Positions 35,508-45,966 of a stretch of 64,000 nucleotides of DNA are shown in pieces; the first letter of the stretch is position 1; each line of letters begins with the position of its first letter. Below the pieces are notes generated by a model. The model was given only the letters and a program-made list of their open reading frames with translations, made no database searches and was not told where the DNA came from. This DNA is from Bacillota bacterium (lineage in GTDB: Bacteria > Bacillota > Clostridia > Acetivibrionales > DTU013), in NCBI GenBank assembly GCA_023412915.1, contig JAEZRE010000007.1:1-64000 (forward strand), written 5' to 3'. Position numbers and translations under genes: made by a program.

Positions 35508-37271
35508 ATGAAGATAGGAAAGCTGCAATTGAATAACAGTATTTTCACCCGATTGGTCGTCACCTTCCTCATTATCATAATTCCTATTTACATGTTGGGA
35601 ATATATATTTATTATTGGGGACTGCGCACTGTCAAGGATGAAATTTCCAAGTCCACCACGGCGCAGGTATCGTTTTATATGCAGGGACTTGAAAAGGAAA
35701 TAGAGAGGATCAAGATCCTTCAATACGACAGCCTCAATGATGAAAATCTCAACAAGCTTGCCGTAAGGTGGCAGATAATGGATAAGTACCAGCAGATAGA
35801 CTGTATGCGGCGGCTTCAGCAAAAGCTGGCGATGATTAAAAACAGCAGTATTTATATAAACGACGTCAGTGTTCATATCTTTACGATCGACAGGACGATA
35901 TCTTCAAATTCCGGAGTCGATACGCTCGACAAGGAAAGCTACAATAACATACGAGTTCCGGTTGGATTTAAAGGAGCCCAGATAATCAGCTATAAGGAGG
36001 GCCTTTACCTCAGTACGCTGCAGCAGCTTGGAGCCGGCGACGATGCCCTGTACCTGATTGTCGTCGAGCTCAACAAGGCAGCCTTGCAGCAGGCTTTGTC
36101 CCAATTCAACACGTATGAGAAAAGCGGTTCATTCCTGATCAGCATGGTTAACAACGACATCGTTGCGAACCAATCTGACGCGAGCAACATACCGTCCGCC
36201 GTGAATTTTACCAGCAAGCTTGGGAACAATGACAGCGGCATGGATTTTACCAGGATCGATAAGAGAGGGTATTATATAGTTTACGCAAAATCCGAGTATT
36301 TGAACATGGTTTTATTGAAATATATCCCGGAGGAAATCATCCGGAAGCCCATTCAGAGTTTTTATGCCTGGGTATGGATATTCACTGTTGCCGCCGTATT
36401 TATTATCATCATATATTCATATTCGACCTACTTGTTCATGCATAAACCGCTGCGACAGCTGGTGGAGTCCTTCCGCAGGGTGGAAAGCGGAGACCTGCAG
36501 GTATCGATAAACCATGATTCCAAAAATGAGTTCGGATACCTCTATAAACGGTTCAATGAGATGGTAAAGTATCTCAATACGCTTATAAACCAGGTATATA
36601 ACCAGAAGATACTGATGCAGCGAGCCGAATTGAAGCATTTGCAGTCGCAGATCAACCCGCATTTCCTGTACAACAGCTTTTTTATGATAAATACCATGGC
36701 CACGATCGGCGATGAAAACCTGATACCTTTTACCAAGCATCTTGGTGAGTATTTCAGGTTTGTCACCAGAAGCTCCTCGGATTATATCCCGCTGGAGGAA
36801 GAAATCAAGCACGCCAAAGTGTATACCGAAATACAGCAAATGCGGTTTTCCAAAAGGCTTCAGATCCAATTCGGGGAATGCCCTGGAAAATATTTTAAAT
36901 TAAGCGTCCCAAGGCTTATTATCCAGCCGCTGATAGAAAATGCGTTCGAACACGGGATAGAGAATAAAAGCACCTCCGGGATAGTTACTGTGAGCTTCGA
37001 AGAATCGGAAAATGAGCTGGATATTATCGTCGAAGATAACGGAAATACCATAACGGATACGGAACTGGGCGAATTGCAGAATTCATTGGACTCAGACGCT
37101 GAAGGCCTTGAAACGACCGGAATAATAAATATACATCGGCGCATCAGGCTTGTTTTCGGTGACGAAAGCGGGCTAAAGCTGTCCAGAAGCGAATTGGGCG
37201 GACTGAAGGCTGTTCTTGAGATCAAATTGCAGGGAGGTGAAGGTAATGTACAGACTGCTGATCGTAGATGA
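35508..37271 (+). CDS. YesM-type sensor histidine kinase
   Basis: Membrane sensor of a two-component system that usually controls uptake and use of plant-derived sugars. TM1 lies at ~14-38, an extracellular dCache-like sensor at ~39-285, TM2 at ~288-312 and HAMP at ~313-365. The phosphoacceptor is H385 in QSQINPHFLYNSF, and the ATPase has PRLIIQPLIENAFEHGI and VEDNG. 587 residues is normal. The stop lies 26 bp inside the regulator gene. Confidence 0.93.
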   Translation: MKIGKLQLNNSIFTRLVVTFLIIIIPIYMLGIYIYYWGLRTVKDEISKSTTAQVSFYMQGLEKEIERIKILQYDSLNDENLNKLAVRWQIMDKYQQIDCMRRLQQKLAMIKNSSIYINDVSVHIFTIDRTISSNSGVDTLDKESYNNIRVPVGFKGAQIISYKEGLYLSTLQQLGAGDDALYLIVVELNKAALQQALSQFNTYEKSGSFLISMVNNDIVANQSDASNIPSAVNFTSKLGNNDSGMDFTRIDKRGYYIVYAKSEYLNMVLLKYIPEEIIRKPIQSFYAWVWIFTVAAVFIIIIYSYSTYLFMHKPLRQLVESFRRVESGDLQVSINHDSKNEFGYLYKRFNEMVKYLNTLINQVYNQKILMQRAELKHLQSQINPHFLYNSFFMINTMATIGDENLIPFTKHLGEYFRFVTRSSSDYIPLEEEIKHAKVYTEIQQMRFSKRLQIQFGECPGKYFKLSVPRLIIQPLIENAFEHGIENKSTSGIVTVSFEESENELDIIVEDNGNTITDTELGELQNSLDSDAEGLETTGIINIHRRIRLVFGDESGLKLSRSELGGLKAVLEIKLQGGEGNVQTADRR

Positions 37272-38961
37272 TGAAGAGATAATCGTAAACGGATTGTATG
37301 AAATATTCAATAGCTTGAAACACCTTGATCTGGACGTTTATAAGGCATATTCCGGCGGAGAGGCGATAGAATGGCTGAACAGAACGCGGATCGACATTGT
37401 GCTGACCGATATCAGGATGCCTGAGATAGACGGTCTTCAGCTGATGGAGAAGATTTTCATGAGCTGGCCCCAATGCAAGATTATTTTCCTTACCGGGTAC
37501 AACGAGTTTGAATATGTGTACAAGGCTATACAGCACAGCGGGGTCAGCTATATCCTTAAAACGGAAGACAACGATAAAGTGATCGACGCTGTCGGGAATG
37601 CCATCAATGAGATCCAGAGGGGCGTCAAGACGGAGAATCTTATCCATGAAGCGAAGGAACAGATGAATATGGCACTGGACCTGTTCCAGAAGGACTATTT
37701 TCTCCATCTGCTGCATGAGGATTCAGCGCTCAAGGTGGACAGAGCACAGTTCGAGAAGCTTTCCGTCCCCATGTCTCCCGATCTGCCGGTTATCCTGCTT
37801 TTGGGACAGATCGACAACATGCCTTCGAACGCCGCCTACTGGGATAAGATACAAAACTTGTATTCAGTTAAACTTCTTGTCGATAAATACCTGAATACCA
37901 ACGTCCGAAATATCAATGTAACGGATGAGGGTTACCGGTTTGTGATTTTCATTCAGCCCAAGCTTCAGCTCATTACAGCCCAGGAGAGTACTGCTGTGCG
38001 TTTTGAGAAGACCGGTTCGTTTTTGAAGGGAACGCTTGAGATGATACAGAACGTTTGCAGGGAATCCATCGGCTTGTCCATAAGCTTCGCCCTGAGCGGA
38101 GAGCCTTGCAGGTGGGATGAGGTTTCCCAGAAATACTACTCTCTGTGTCAGCTGCTCAATTACCGTGTGGGCTCAGGAATAGAAATGTTTTTGGTCGATA
38201 ATGAATTTAACAATAATATATTGAATAACGAGCCTGTTGTTGAAGTTCCGGAAATTGAAGCCGAACAGGAGGGGCTTGAACTTCGGCTGAGGCAGAAAAA
38301 CCTCGAAGTGATCGACTCATACCTGGAATCAGGACAAAGCGAAAAATACTTCATTGCCTTGTCAGAATTGATGGAGCCTTTGAAACTTATCCGAAGCATG
38401 AACAACAATCTTGCATTAGAGGCTTATTTCAAAGTTTCCATGATGCTGCTTTCATATATCAACCGCTGGAAGCTCTCGGGAAAGGTGGCCTTCCATATCA
38501 GCCTGTGCAAGCTGATGAACGTCGGTAAGCATGAATCGTGGGAGGAAGCGGTGACATATCTCGATGAATTGTCCAGGGTCCTTTTCAAACTCCAGAACGA
38601 AGAACAAAAACGAAGGACGGACAATGCGATAGAGTATATACAAAATTTTGTGGAGACTCATTTGAATGAAGACCTATCGCTGGTCAGGCTGGCGGAGCAG
38701 GTTTTCCTGAATCCTTCCTATCTGTCACGCTTTTACAAACAGGTTATGGGGATAAATCTTTCGGAATTTATCGATAATGCCCGCATTAAAAGGGCCAAGG
38801 AATTGCTTGAGAAGGATAACATAAAAATAAATGAAGTTGCCAAAATGGTAGGCTATGAAACGGCTGCCTCATTCACCCGGTTTTTCAGAAAATTCACGGG
38901 AAGCTCCCCGCAGGAATATCATGATGCGATCCTGACGGGTAAACAAATGAAAAATAAATAA
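37246..38961 (+). CDS. YesN-type AraC-family response regulator
   Basis: Receiver domain MYRLLIVDDEE with phosphoacceptor D55 in DIVLTDIRMP, a ~300-residue middle region, and a C-terminal AraC HTH pair (VRLAEQVFLNPSYLSRFYKQ and VAKMVGYETAASFTRFFRKF) at ~465-571. ATG 37246 follows GGAGGTGAAG and overlaps the kinase gene by 26 bp. Regulators of this type bind direct repeats upstream of sugar operons; a shared 43-bp element before the next gene and before the first GH51 gene is the likely target. Confidence 0.93.
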   Translation: MYRLLIVDDEEIIVNGLYEIFNSLKHLDLDVYKAYSGGEAIEWLNRTRIDIVLTDIRMPEIDGLQLMEKIFMSWPQCKIIFLTGYNEFEYVYKAIQHSGVSYILKTEDNDKVIDAVGNAINEIQRGVKTENLIHEAKEQMNMALDLFQKDYFLHLLHEDSALKVDRAQFEKLSVPMSPDLPVILLLGQIDNMPSNAAYWDKIQNLYSVKLLVDKYLNTNVRNINVTDEGYRFVIFIQPKLQLITAQESTAVRFEKTGSFLKGTLEMIQNVCRESIGLSISFALSGEPCRWDEVSQKYYSLCQLLNYRVGSGIEMFLVDNEFNNNILNNEPVVEVPEIEAEQEGLELRLRQKNLEVIDSYLESGQSEKYFIALSELMEPLKLIRSMNNNLALEAYFKVSMMLLSYINRWKLSGKVAFHISLCKLMNVGKHESWEEAVTYLDELSRVLFKLQNEEQKRRTDNAIEYIQNFVETHLNEDLSLVRLAEQVFLNPSYLSRFYKQVMGINLSEFIDNARIKRAKELLEKDNIKINEVAKMVGYETAASFTRFFRKFTGSSPQEYHDAILTGKQMKNK

Positions 38962-38972
38962 TACAAACAAAA

Positions 38973-39015
38973 GGTAAAGAAATGATAACGAAGTAAAAAC
39001 AAGTAAATAGTTATC
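38973..39015 (+). promoter_or_regulatory. Shared upstream element, copy 1
   Basis: Begins GGTAAAGAAATGATAACGAA and ends ATAGTTATC. It aligns without gaps to 45967-46009 (35 of 43 identical by hand count), including GATAACGAAGTAAAA in both. Distance from GATAACG to the downstream TATAAT is 47 bp at both sites. Proposed activator site of the adjacent YesN-type regulator. Confidence 0.65.
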
Positions 39016-39030
39016 TTTATTCTCAACTCT

Positions 39031-39036
39031 TATAAT
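39031..39036 (+). promoter_or_regulatory. -10 box of the GH127 operon
   Basis: TATAAT, with no consensus -35; the aligned ATAGTTA (39007-39013) lies at the -35 distance. A poor -35 beneath an upstream element suggests activator dependence. Confidence 0.6.
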
Positions 39037-39083
39037 GAAAATAGAGTAAAATAATTATTTGCTTCATTTTGGAGGAGAAGAAG

Positions 39084-40877
39084 ATGGATGGGAACATCAA
39101 CGCGGTAAAGCCGGTCGGCCCGGGCAGCGTCAGGCTGTTGCCGGGAGAGCTTAAAAGAAGGTATGAACTGAACAGAAAATACATGATGAGCCTTGATTCT
39201 GCCAAGCTCCTGCAGAATTTTTATACAGAAGCGGGCGTCAATGTCAACATATACTATTCTCCGGACCTTGATGATTGCCATAAGGGGTGGGAGCACCCGG
39301 CCTGCCAGCTGCGGGGCCATTTCCTCGGCCACTGGCTGTCTGCGGCGTCTATGATGTCGGCTTTGAATGATGATGTTGAAATAAAAATCAAGGCTGACCA
39401 TATTATCTCTGAACTTGGAAAATGCCAGAAGGAAAACGGCGGGGAATGGGCAGGTTCCATCCCTGAAAAGTATTTTGACTGGATCGCAAGGGGAAAGCAG
39501 GTTTGGGCCCCTCATTATACAATTCACAAAACCCTTATGGGATTGTGGGATATGTACAGAAATGCCGGGAACACCCAGGCTTTCGAGATACTCTGCAATT
39601 TCGCAAAGTGGTTCACTAAATGGTCGTCCGGTTACTCCAGGGCTCAAATGGACGATATACTCGAATTTGAGACCGGGGGCATGCTCGAGGTTTGGGCAAA
39701 TCTTTACGGTGAGACGGGTAAACAGGAGCATCTGGACCTGCTGTACAAATATGACAGGCCGCGCCTTTTCGACCGCCTTTTAAAGGGAGAGGACGCACTG
39801 ACCAATATGCACGCCAACACGACCATTCCCGAGATCCAGGGAGCGGCCAGAGCCTGGGAGGTTACCGGGGACGAAAGATGGAGAAGGATTGTCGAGGCTT
39901 ACTGGAAGCTGGCCGTGACAGATAGGGGCTACTATTGCACAGGAGGCCAGACCCATGGTGAAATATGGACGCCGCCGTTCGATTTCTTTGCAAGACTCGG
40001 AGAAAAGAACCAGGAGCATTGTACCGTTTATAACATGATGAGGCTTTCGGACTTCATGTTCCGCTGGACGGGCGACCCGGCTTACGGCGATTACTGGGAA
40101 AGAAACATGCTGAACGGGATCCTGGCCCAACAGAACAAAAATACGGGTATGATCGCTTACTTTTTACCTATGGCTCCAGGGTCGGTAAAAAAATGGGGGA
40201 CCGCCACGCATGATTTCTGGTGCTGCCACGGCACTCTCGTACAGGCGCATCCGTATATTCAGACCGGCATATATTATGAAGACGCTCAAGGCTTGTACGT
40301 ACAACAGTATATCCCGTCTGAACTCGACTGGAGACATGGTTCCACAGGCGTTAAAGTAAGTATGGACTATGACAGGCAAACCGAAAAGACTCACAAACCG
40401 GACGTAGTCAGGATCAGGATAAAAGTAGCCTGTGAAACTCCATCACACTTCAAGCTCAATGTCAGGATCCCGTGGTGGATCTCCGGAGATCCTGTTATTC
40501 TGGTCAACGGCAAAAGAATCGGGTCGGCGGCAAAACCGTCCTGCTATGCCGCGATCGACCAAACCTGGTCAAATGACGAAGTATTTCTCGAATTTCCAAA
40601 GAAACTAACATGCTGCCCGATTCCGGGAAAGGAAGATTACGTAGCCTTTATGGACGGCCCTGTCGTTCTGGCAGGCCTGACTGATGAAGATAATGCGCTG
40701 GCGTTGGATAAATCAAAGCCCGAGACCGGGCTCGCCGTTTTCCGTGAAAGAGAGTGGGGCAACTGGATAACCGAGTACAGGACCTTCGGACGGAACCCGA
40801 AAATCCGTTTTATACCGCTGAATGAAGTGACAGACGAAAAATACACGGTGTATTTCCCTGTATTCGATCAGGAATAA
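39084..40877 (+). CDS. GH127 beta-L-arabinofuranosidase
   Basis: Retaining enzyme with a cysteine nucleophile that releases beta-L-arabinofuranose. An (alpha/alpha)6 barrel occupies ~1-400 with beta domains after. The zinc/catalytic set is visible: E311 and C313 in NQEHCTVYN, and C380-C381 in DFWCCHGT (matching E338, C340, C417 and C418 of HypBA1, C417 being the nucleophile). ATG 39084 follows GGAGGAG; the upstream TTG lies in that site. 597 residues, no signal peptide. First gene of its block, behind the shared regulatory element. Confidence 0.93.
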   Translation: MDGNINAVKPVGPGSVRLLPGELKRRYELNRKYMMSLDSAKLLQNFYTEAGVNVNIYYSPDLDDCHKGWEHPACQLRGHFLGHWLSAASMMSALNDDVEIKIKADHIISELGKCQKENGGEWAGSIPEKYFDWIARGKQVWAPHYTIHKTLMGLWDMYRNAGNTQAFEILCNFAKWFTKWSSGYSRAQMDDILEFETGGMLEVWANLYGETGKQEHLDLLYKYDRPRLFDRLLKGEDALTNMHANTTIPEIQGAARAWEVTGDERWRRIVEAYWKLAVTDRGYYCTGGQTHGEIWTPPFDFFARLGEKNQEHCTVYNMMRLSDFMFRWTGDPAYGDYWERNMLNGILAQQNKNTGMIAYFLPMAPGSVKKWGTATHDFWCCHGTLVQAHPYIQTGIYYEDAQGLYVQQYIPSELDWRHGSTGVKVSMDYDRQTEKTHKPDVVRIRIKVACETPSHFKLNVRIPWWISGDPVILVNGKRIGSAAKPSCYAAIDQTWSNDEVFLEFPKKLTCCPIPGKEDYVAFMDGPVVLAGLTDEDNALALDKSKPETGLAVFREREWGNWITEYRTFGRNPKIRFIPLNEVTDEKYTVYFPVFDQE

Positions 40878-40950
40878 AATATAAAGAAATGAAATCCGAC
40901 TGAAGAGTTTGGTTGGTATGAATAAGAGAACGAAGGGAGCAGATCAAATC

Positions 40951-42492
40951 ATGTTAAGAGTGGTAAAAGTGGAAAATGGTACGGTTCAAGGTATTCCAGC
41001 CGCAGATCCCCGCATAACAAGCTTCAAGGGGATTCCTTTTGCCGCGCCGCCGGTGGGTGAAAATCGCTGGCGCGCTCCCCAGCCCGCAGAAAATTGGGAT
41101 GGTACACTGCAAGCGTTCGAATTTGCTCCCATATCGATGCAGGCGATCCCGGGGTTGAATAAAAACGATATCTACTCCAGAGAATGGGCGGTGGATCCGG
41201 ATATCCCGATGGATGAGGACTGCCTCTACCTTAACGTATGGACGCCCGCCTGCAGTGCGGACGAGAAGCTTCCGGTGTTCGTATGGTACTTCGGAGGCGG
41301 ACTCCAGGTTGGAAATACTGCCGAGATGGAATTCGACGGCGAACGTATAGCACGCAGGGGTATAGTTGTAGTATCTGTCAATTATCGTCTGAACGTCTTC
41401 GGCTTTTTGTGCCATCCGGAAATAACGGCTGAAGCGCCCAATGCGCCTGCGAACTTCGGCAACCTCGACCAGCAGTACGGTACAAGGTGGGTAAAGAGGA
41501 ATATCGCAGCCTTCGGCGGAGATCCCGAAAATATAACGATAGGCGGCCAGTCGGCAGGCGGCGGAAGCGTAATGAGCCAACTGACCTCTCCACAGAATGA
41601 AGGCCTGTTCCAGAAGGCTATCGTTGAAAGCGGCATATTTACAAAGCTTTACCCGAACAATCCCATGCCCTTTGTAAGGCGTGACCTTTCAGAAGCAGAG
41701 CGGGAGGGACAAAAATTCTTTGAATTCATGGGACTAAAGTCGCTGGCAGATGCCAGAAAGCTCGACGCTATATATATCCGAGACAAGATGCTGGAGTATG
41801 AGAAGCTGACGTTCTGGGGTCTATGGGGCACAATCGTAGATAACAGGTTCAGCACGGGCGTTGCGTTTGACCAGTTCCTTGAAAACAAGCGCTGGATGGT
41901 GCCCGTACTTTTGGGTAAGACCTCCTCCGAGTTTTTCAGCGTACCGAAAGTTAAGACCCTTGACGAGCTTCGTGAACTGGCTGTTGAAATGTTCGGTGAT
42001 GAAGCCGGAGAATATCTCGCGCTTTGCCAGGCAGAGTCAGGCGACCTTGAAAAGGTATTGAAAAAAGCTTCGGTGAGTTCCATCGAATATGCCTCCCGTA
42101 TTGCAATACAGGCCAATGCCGATACCGGCGCCAACATTCCGATGTATTTTTACGATTTCGACGCGGAAATACCGGGCTGGGATAACCCCGGAACTTTCCA
42201 TTCCGTGGATCTCTGGTTCTTCTTCGAGACGCTGGCCAAGTGCTGGAGGCCATTTACAGGCAAGCATTACGACCTTGCCCGCCAGATGTGCAATTACTGG
42301 GCCAATTTTATCCGTTCGGGGAATCCCAACGGAAAGGATTCCACCGGGGACGACTTGCCGCACTGGGATCCGTGCACACCTGAGGCTCCTTACGCTATGG
42401 TGTTCGGAGATAAGGCCGGATTTATAAGAAAACAGCCCGATGAGCTTATGAAATTCATGATAATGCAATATTTCAAGAAAAGTGAACAGTAA
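40951..42492 (+). CDS. Type-B carboxylesterase
   Basis: Alpha/beta-hydrolase. S201 in IGGQSAGGGS is the nucleophile elbow (Gln replaces the usual Glu of GESAG), the oxyanion loop is YFGGGLQ, and H417 in TFHSVDLWF is the catalytic His. The ATG at 40951 has GAAGGGA upstream; in-frame starts at 40909 and 40918 do not. 513 residues, no signal peptide. Between GH127 and GH43 it probably removes acyl groups (acetyl or feruloyl) from oligosaccharides; the real substrate is unproven. Confidence 0.88.
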   Translation: MLRVVKVENGTVQGIPAADPRITSFKGIPFAAPPVGENRWRAPQPAENWDGTLQAFEFAPISMQAIPGLNKNDIYSREWAVDPDIPMDEDCLYLNVWTPACSADEKLPVFVWYFGGGLQVGNTAEMEFDGERIARRGIVVVSVNYRLNVFGFLCHPEITAEAPNAPANFGNLDQQYGTRWVKRNIAAFGGDPENITIGGQSAGGGSVMSQLTSPQNEGLFQKAIVESGIFTKLYPNNPMPFVRRDLSEAEREGQKFFEFMGLKSLADARKLDAIYIRDKMLEYEKLTFWGLWGTIVDNRFSTGVAFDQFLENKRWMVPVLLGKTSSEFFSVPKVKTLDELRELAVEMFGDEAGEYLALCQAESGDLEKVLKKASVSSIEYASRIAIQANADTGANIPMYFYDFDAEIPGWDNPGTFHSVDLWFFFETLAKCWRPFTGKHYDLARQMCNYWANFIRSGNPNGKDSTGDDLPHWDPCTPEAPYAMVFGDKAGFIRKQPDELMKFMIMQYFKKSEQ

Positions 42493-42540
42493 AACAAACC
42501 TTCCAAGACGGCACAACGGCGAAAGGAATGAGCATTCAAA

Positions 42541-44040
42541 ATGTTGGTTAGGAACCCGATCATTTGGGCAGATATGCCGGATCCGGACATATTGCGCGTC
42601 GGCGATACGTATTACATGGTGTCGACGACCATGTTCGTGATGCCCGGAGGTCCTATCCTGAAATCAAAGGATCTGGTCCATTGGGAAATCGTTTCATATA
42701 TATTCAGCAGTATCGAAGACAACGACATATATCAGATGAAAAACGGCAAACACGCATATGGAAAGGGGCAGTGGGCTACCAGCCTCAAATATTACCGCGG
42801 TAAGTATTATGCGTGCTTTGTCTGCCATGATATGAAGAGGACTTACATCTACCACACCGATGATATCGAAAAGAGCGGATGGGAAAGGTATGTACTGGAG
42901 GGTGTATACCATGACATGTCCTTCCTGTTCGATGACGACAGAGCCTATCTGATTTATGGAAACGGGGAAATCGGCATAGCCGAGCTGAAGGAGGACCTGT
43001 CCGGTATTAAAGAGGATGGCGTCAAAAGGATCCTTTTCAGCACACCCTCCGATAATATGCTGCTGCGTTGTGAAGGCTGCCGGGCGTACAAACTGAACGG
43101 GTATTATTATTTGATTTTCATAGATTGGCCAAAGGACGGGCATGGAAGGCGGCGTGTCGTGTGCTACCGCTCAGAAGAGCTTCTGGGGGATTATGAGTGG
43201 AAGGTCCTGCTCGATGACGACATGGGATACCGTAACATGGGGATAGCGCAGGGAGCCTTGATAGATACCCCGAGCGGTGACTGGTATGCCGTTTTGTTCC
43301 AGGATCACGGGGCTGTCGGTAGGATTCCCTATCTGATACCGGTTACCTGGGAGGACGGGTGGCCCGTCATAGGACATAACGGAAAAGTACCTGAGACTTT
43401 TGAAGTCCCTTTTCAGGAGTATGCTGCCAAACCTCTGATAATAAGCGATTCCTTCAGGCATTCGGAGAATGTGCTGGAGCTGCAGTGGGAGTGGAATCAC
43501 AATCCGGAGGCGGACTGCTGGTCTTTTACGGAAAACCCCGGCTACTTGAGGCTGAGCACCAAAACGCTGGCGAATGAAATACTAGCAGCCAGAAATATAC
43601 TGACGCAAAGGACCGGCGGACCCGGCTGCGCTTTTACGGTCGAATTGGATACGGAAGGCATGAAACCCGGGGATTATGCGGGACTTGCAGCATTCCAGGG
43701 GAATTACGGTACAATTGGAATAAAGATCGGCAACAAAGGCGAAGGTAATATTCTATCATGCAGAAAAAATGCCAGCGGAAGGCAGGCTGCCGAATATGAA
43801 ACCCGGTTTGCCGGAAGGCGTATATTCCTTAGGATAGAATTCGACTTTGAAAACAACGAGGATACAGCTTCTTTCCACGTTTCGGAGGATGGCGTCAAAT
43901 GGAGGAAGATCGGACGGGAGCTGCAGCTGAAATATTCGCTCGACCTTTTTATTGGCTGCCGCATAGGTATATTTTATTACTCGGAAACAGAAGCAGGCGG
44001 TAGTGCGGATTTTCGGAATTTTAATTACTATAAATTATAA
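42541..44040 (+). CDS. GH43 glycosidase with C-terminal beta-sandwich
   Basis: Inverting five-blade-propeller enzyme for arabinose or xylose side chains. The triad is D14 (DMPDPDILRVGD), D125 (GVYHDMSF) and E178 (LRCEGCRA). The propeller covers ~1-300; residues ~315-499 form a DUF1349-like sandwich common in the xylosidase/arabinofuranosidase branch. ATG 42541; no signal peptide. It overlaps nothing and follows the esterase by 48 bp. Confidence 0.92.
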   Translation: MLVRNPIIWADMPDPDILRVGDTYYMVSTTMFVMPGGPILKSKDLVHWEIVSYIFSSIEDNDIYQMKNGKHAYGKGQWATSLKYYRGKYYACFVCHDMKRTYIYHTDDIEKSGWERYVLEGVYHDMSFLFDDDRAYLIYGNGEIGIAELKEDLSGIKEDGVKRILFSTPSDNMLLRCEGCRAYKLNGYYYLIFIDWPKDGHGRRRVVCYRSEELLGDYEWKVLLDDDMGYRNMGIAQGALIDTPSGDWYAVLFQDHGAVGRIPYLIPVTWEDGWPVIGHNGKVPETFEVPFQEYAAKPLIISDSFRHSENVLELQWEWNHNPEADCWSFTENPGYLRLSTKTLANEILAARNILTQRTGGPGCAFTVELDTEGMKPGDYAGLAAFQGNYGTIGIKIGNKGEGNILSCRKNASGRQAAEYETRFAGRRIFLRIEFDFENNEDTASFHVSEDGVKWRKIGRELQLKYSLDLFIGCRIGIFYYSETEAGGSADFRNFNYYKL

Positions 44041-44082
44041 TAATCGTGAAAGTCGCGAAAAATACTCCTAGGAGGTACGCAC

Positions 44083-45795
44083 ATGAACCACGGTTATTAT
44101 AAAAAAATTATTTCCATAACCTCGGCTGTTGCTTTATCTGTAAGTTTTCTGTCGGCCTGCGGTTCACAAAATCCTTCAGGCGGAAATCCCGCAACGGATA
44201 CGACAGTACAGAACTCATCCATGACTGCTGTTGCAGGAAAATATATACCGTCTGTAGATATTTCTTTCGTGCGCGGCATAGATGATGATTTTGCATCCAA
44301 TGTCATACCGAACTGCCCGGGTGAAACATTGGACAATAACCGGTGGTTCGACGTTTACAGGGATGAACTGGGTATAAACATAAAGTATGACTGGACAGTA
44401 AGAGGAAACGAGGATTCAGATGCCTACTCCCAGAAAATCACCGTAACCCTGGCCTCCGGGAACCTTCCCGACGTAATGAACGTAAATGCGTATCAGCTGC
44501 GCCAGCTTGCGGATTCCGGAATGATAACCGACCTTACGCATTATTGGAACGACTATGCCACGCCGATGATAAAGGAATTTTACAGGGAGCCTGGCCCTTC
44601 CGTCCTGGATTGTTCCACTATAAACGGAAAATTGATGGCTTTGACCGCTGTCCCTGACGTATACGGAGACGGCATATATACCTGGATAAAATCGGACTGG
44701 CTTGCAAAACTGGGCCTTTCGCCTCCGAAGACGATGGGCGATGTTCTGGATATCTGCAAGGCTTTTACTGTATCGGATCCGGATGGAAACGGGTGGAACG
44801 ATACCTACGGACTCGCCGTCACCAAGGATCTGTACAGCGGAAGTACGGGATTGGAGGGCTTTTTTGCCGGATATCACGCATATCCAAACATATGGGTAAA
44901 CGATGGTTCGGATAAACTGGCCTGGGGAAGCCTTCAGCCGAAAGTAAAGCAAACGCTTCAGATATTGGCCGATATGTACCGGGCCGGCGAGATCGACCCG
45001 GAGTTCGCAGTAAAGGATATGATAAAGGTTGCCGAAACCATAGCGGCAGGAAGGATCGGCCTGGAGTACGGAGCCCAGTGGAATCCAATGTACCCGCTGA
45101 TCAGCGACTACAGGAACAATCCCGATTCGGATTGGACAGGCTATTCCCTCGTTTCCGCAGACAGCAGCAAGGTTTACTCTCCCGCAAAATTCGGAGCGAC
45201 CCGTTTTTTTGTCGTCAGAAAAGGCTACGAACACCCGGAAGCGCTTATCAAGCTGATGAACATGCATGCAGAGAAATGCTGGGGCGAAACGGCCGACTTC
45301 AATAAATACTATATGCCTATTGAAAATGAAAGCGTAGGGGTATGGAAATTCTCTCCTGTGTACCCCGCTCCGCCCACTAAAAACATTGAAGCGATGCAGA
45401 CGCTCAATCAAGCCCGCAGTAACAATACACTGGATAAATTGACCGGTGAACCTGCGACTATCGAGAGAAATATCAAAGCGTTCGAGAATGGCGATAAAAC
45501 GCAGTGGGGATGGATGAAAATCTATGGGCCGCAGGGCGTGTACCAGTGGGGTCTGCAGTATTTTGCAAACGGTCAGTTCTACAAAGATAAATTCACAGGT
45601 ACTCCAACGAAGTCTTTTGTTGCTACGAAGTCCGCCCTTGACCAGATGGAAAAGGAGGAGTTCATAAAAATCATAATGGGCGAAGCTCCAATCAGCGAAT
45701 TCGACAAATTCGTGAGCGATTGGAACAAGCTTGGAGGAACGGATATTACGAAAGATGTTAACCTGTGGTACGAATCTGTAAAAGCTAAATCCTGA
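44083..45795 (+). CDS. Extracellular solute-binding lipoprotein (LplA/LipO type)
   Basis: Signal peptide and lipobox ending LSAC (Cys26), followed by the large-type sugar-binding fold with LGINIKYDWTV, NLPDVMNV and the long C-terminal lobe of family-1 proteins of ~550 residues. AGGAGG precedes the ATG. It is the last gene of its block (terminator at 45825) and has no permease beside it; the permeases in the next block are the obvious partners. It probably captures oligosaccharides. Confidence 0.9.
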   Translation: MNHGYYKKIISITSAVALSVSFLSACGSQNPSGGNPATDTTVQNSSMTAVAGKYIPSVDISFVRGIDDDFASNVIPNCPGETLDNNRWFDVYRDELGINIKYDWTVRGNEDSDAYSQKITVTLASGNLPDVMNVNAYQLRQLADSGMITDLTHYWNDYATPMIKEFYREPGPSVLDCSTINGKLMALTAVPDVYGDGIYTWIKSDWLAKLGLSPPKTMGDVLDICKAFTVSDPDGNGWNDTYGLAVTKDLYSGSTGLEGFFAGYHAYPNIWVNDGSDKLAWGSLQPKVKQTLQILADMYRAGEIDPEFAVKDMIKVAETIAAGRIGLEYGAQWNPMYPLISDYRNNPDSDWTGYSLVSADSSKVYSPAKFGATRFFVVRKGYEHPEALIKLMNMHAEKCWGETADFNKYYMPIENESVGVWKFSPVYPAPPTKNIEAMQTLNQARSNNTLDKLTGEPATIERNIKAFENGDKTQWGWMKIYGPQGVYQWGLQYFANGQFYKDKFTGTPTKSFVATKSALDQMEKEEFIKIIMGEAPISEFDKFVSDWNKLGGTDITKDVNLWYESVKAKS

Positions 45796-45824
45796 ATAAT
45801 GGCAGATATAATATGCGTCACAAC

Positions 45825-45857
45825 AAGGCAGCGTTCCGAAATGGGACCTGCCTTTTG
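45825..45857 (+). terminator. Terminator after the first binding-protein gene
   Basis: AAGGCAG (45825-45831) and CTGCCTT (45848-45854), with GTTCC/GGGAC inside, followed by a TTTTGTT tract. Confidence 0.65.
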
Positions 45858-45915
45858 TTATTGTGCACAAAAAAACAATAAAAAAGCGGTAGATAAATAT
45901 AAAAAGTCAACAAAT

Positions 45916-45930
45916 GATAAAGAGGTAAAG
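45916..45930 (+). promoter_or_regulatory. Possible extra half-copy of the shared element
   Basis: GATAAAGAGGTAAAG resembles the core GATAACGAAGTAAAA (12 of 15). It lies 62 bp upstream of the copy-2 core and could be an auxiliary activator site. Confidence 0.35.
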
Positions 45931-45966
45931 AATAAACAAGGCTTTTCGAGATCTGAAATCAGAAGA

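Noticed and set aside
44416..45870. 484-codon minus-strand frame opposite the solute-binding protein
   Set aside because: No signal, no ribosome site, amino-acid make-up typical of antisense frames.
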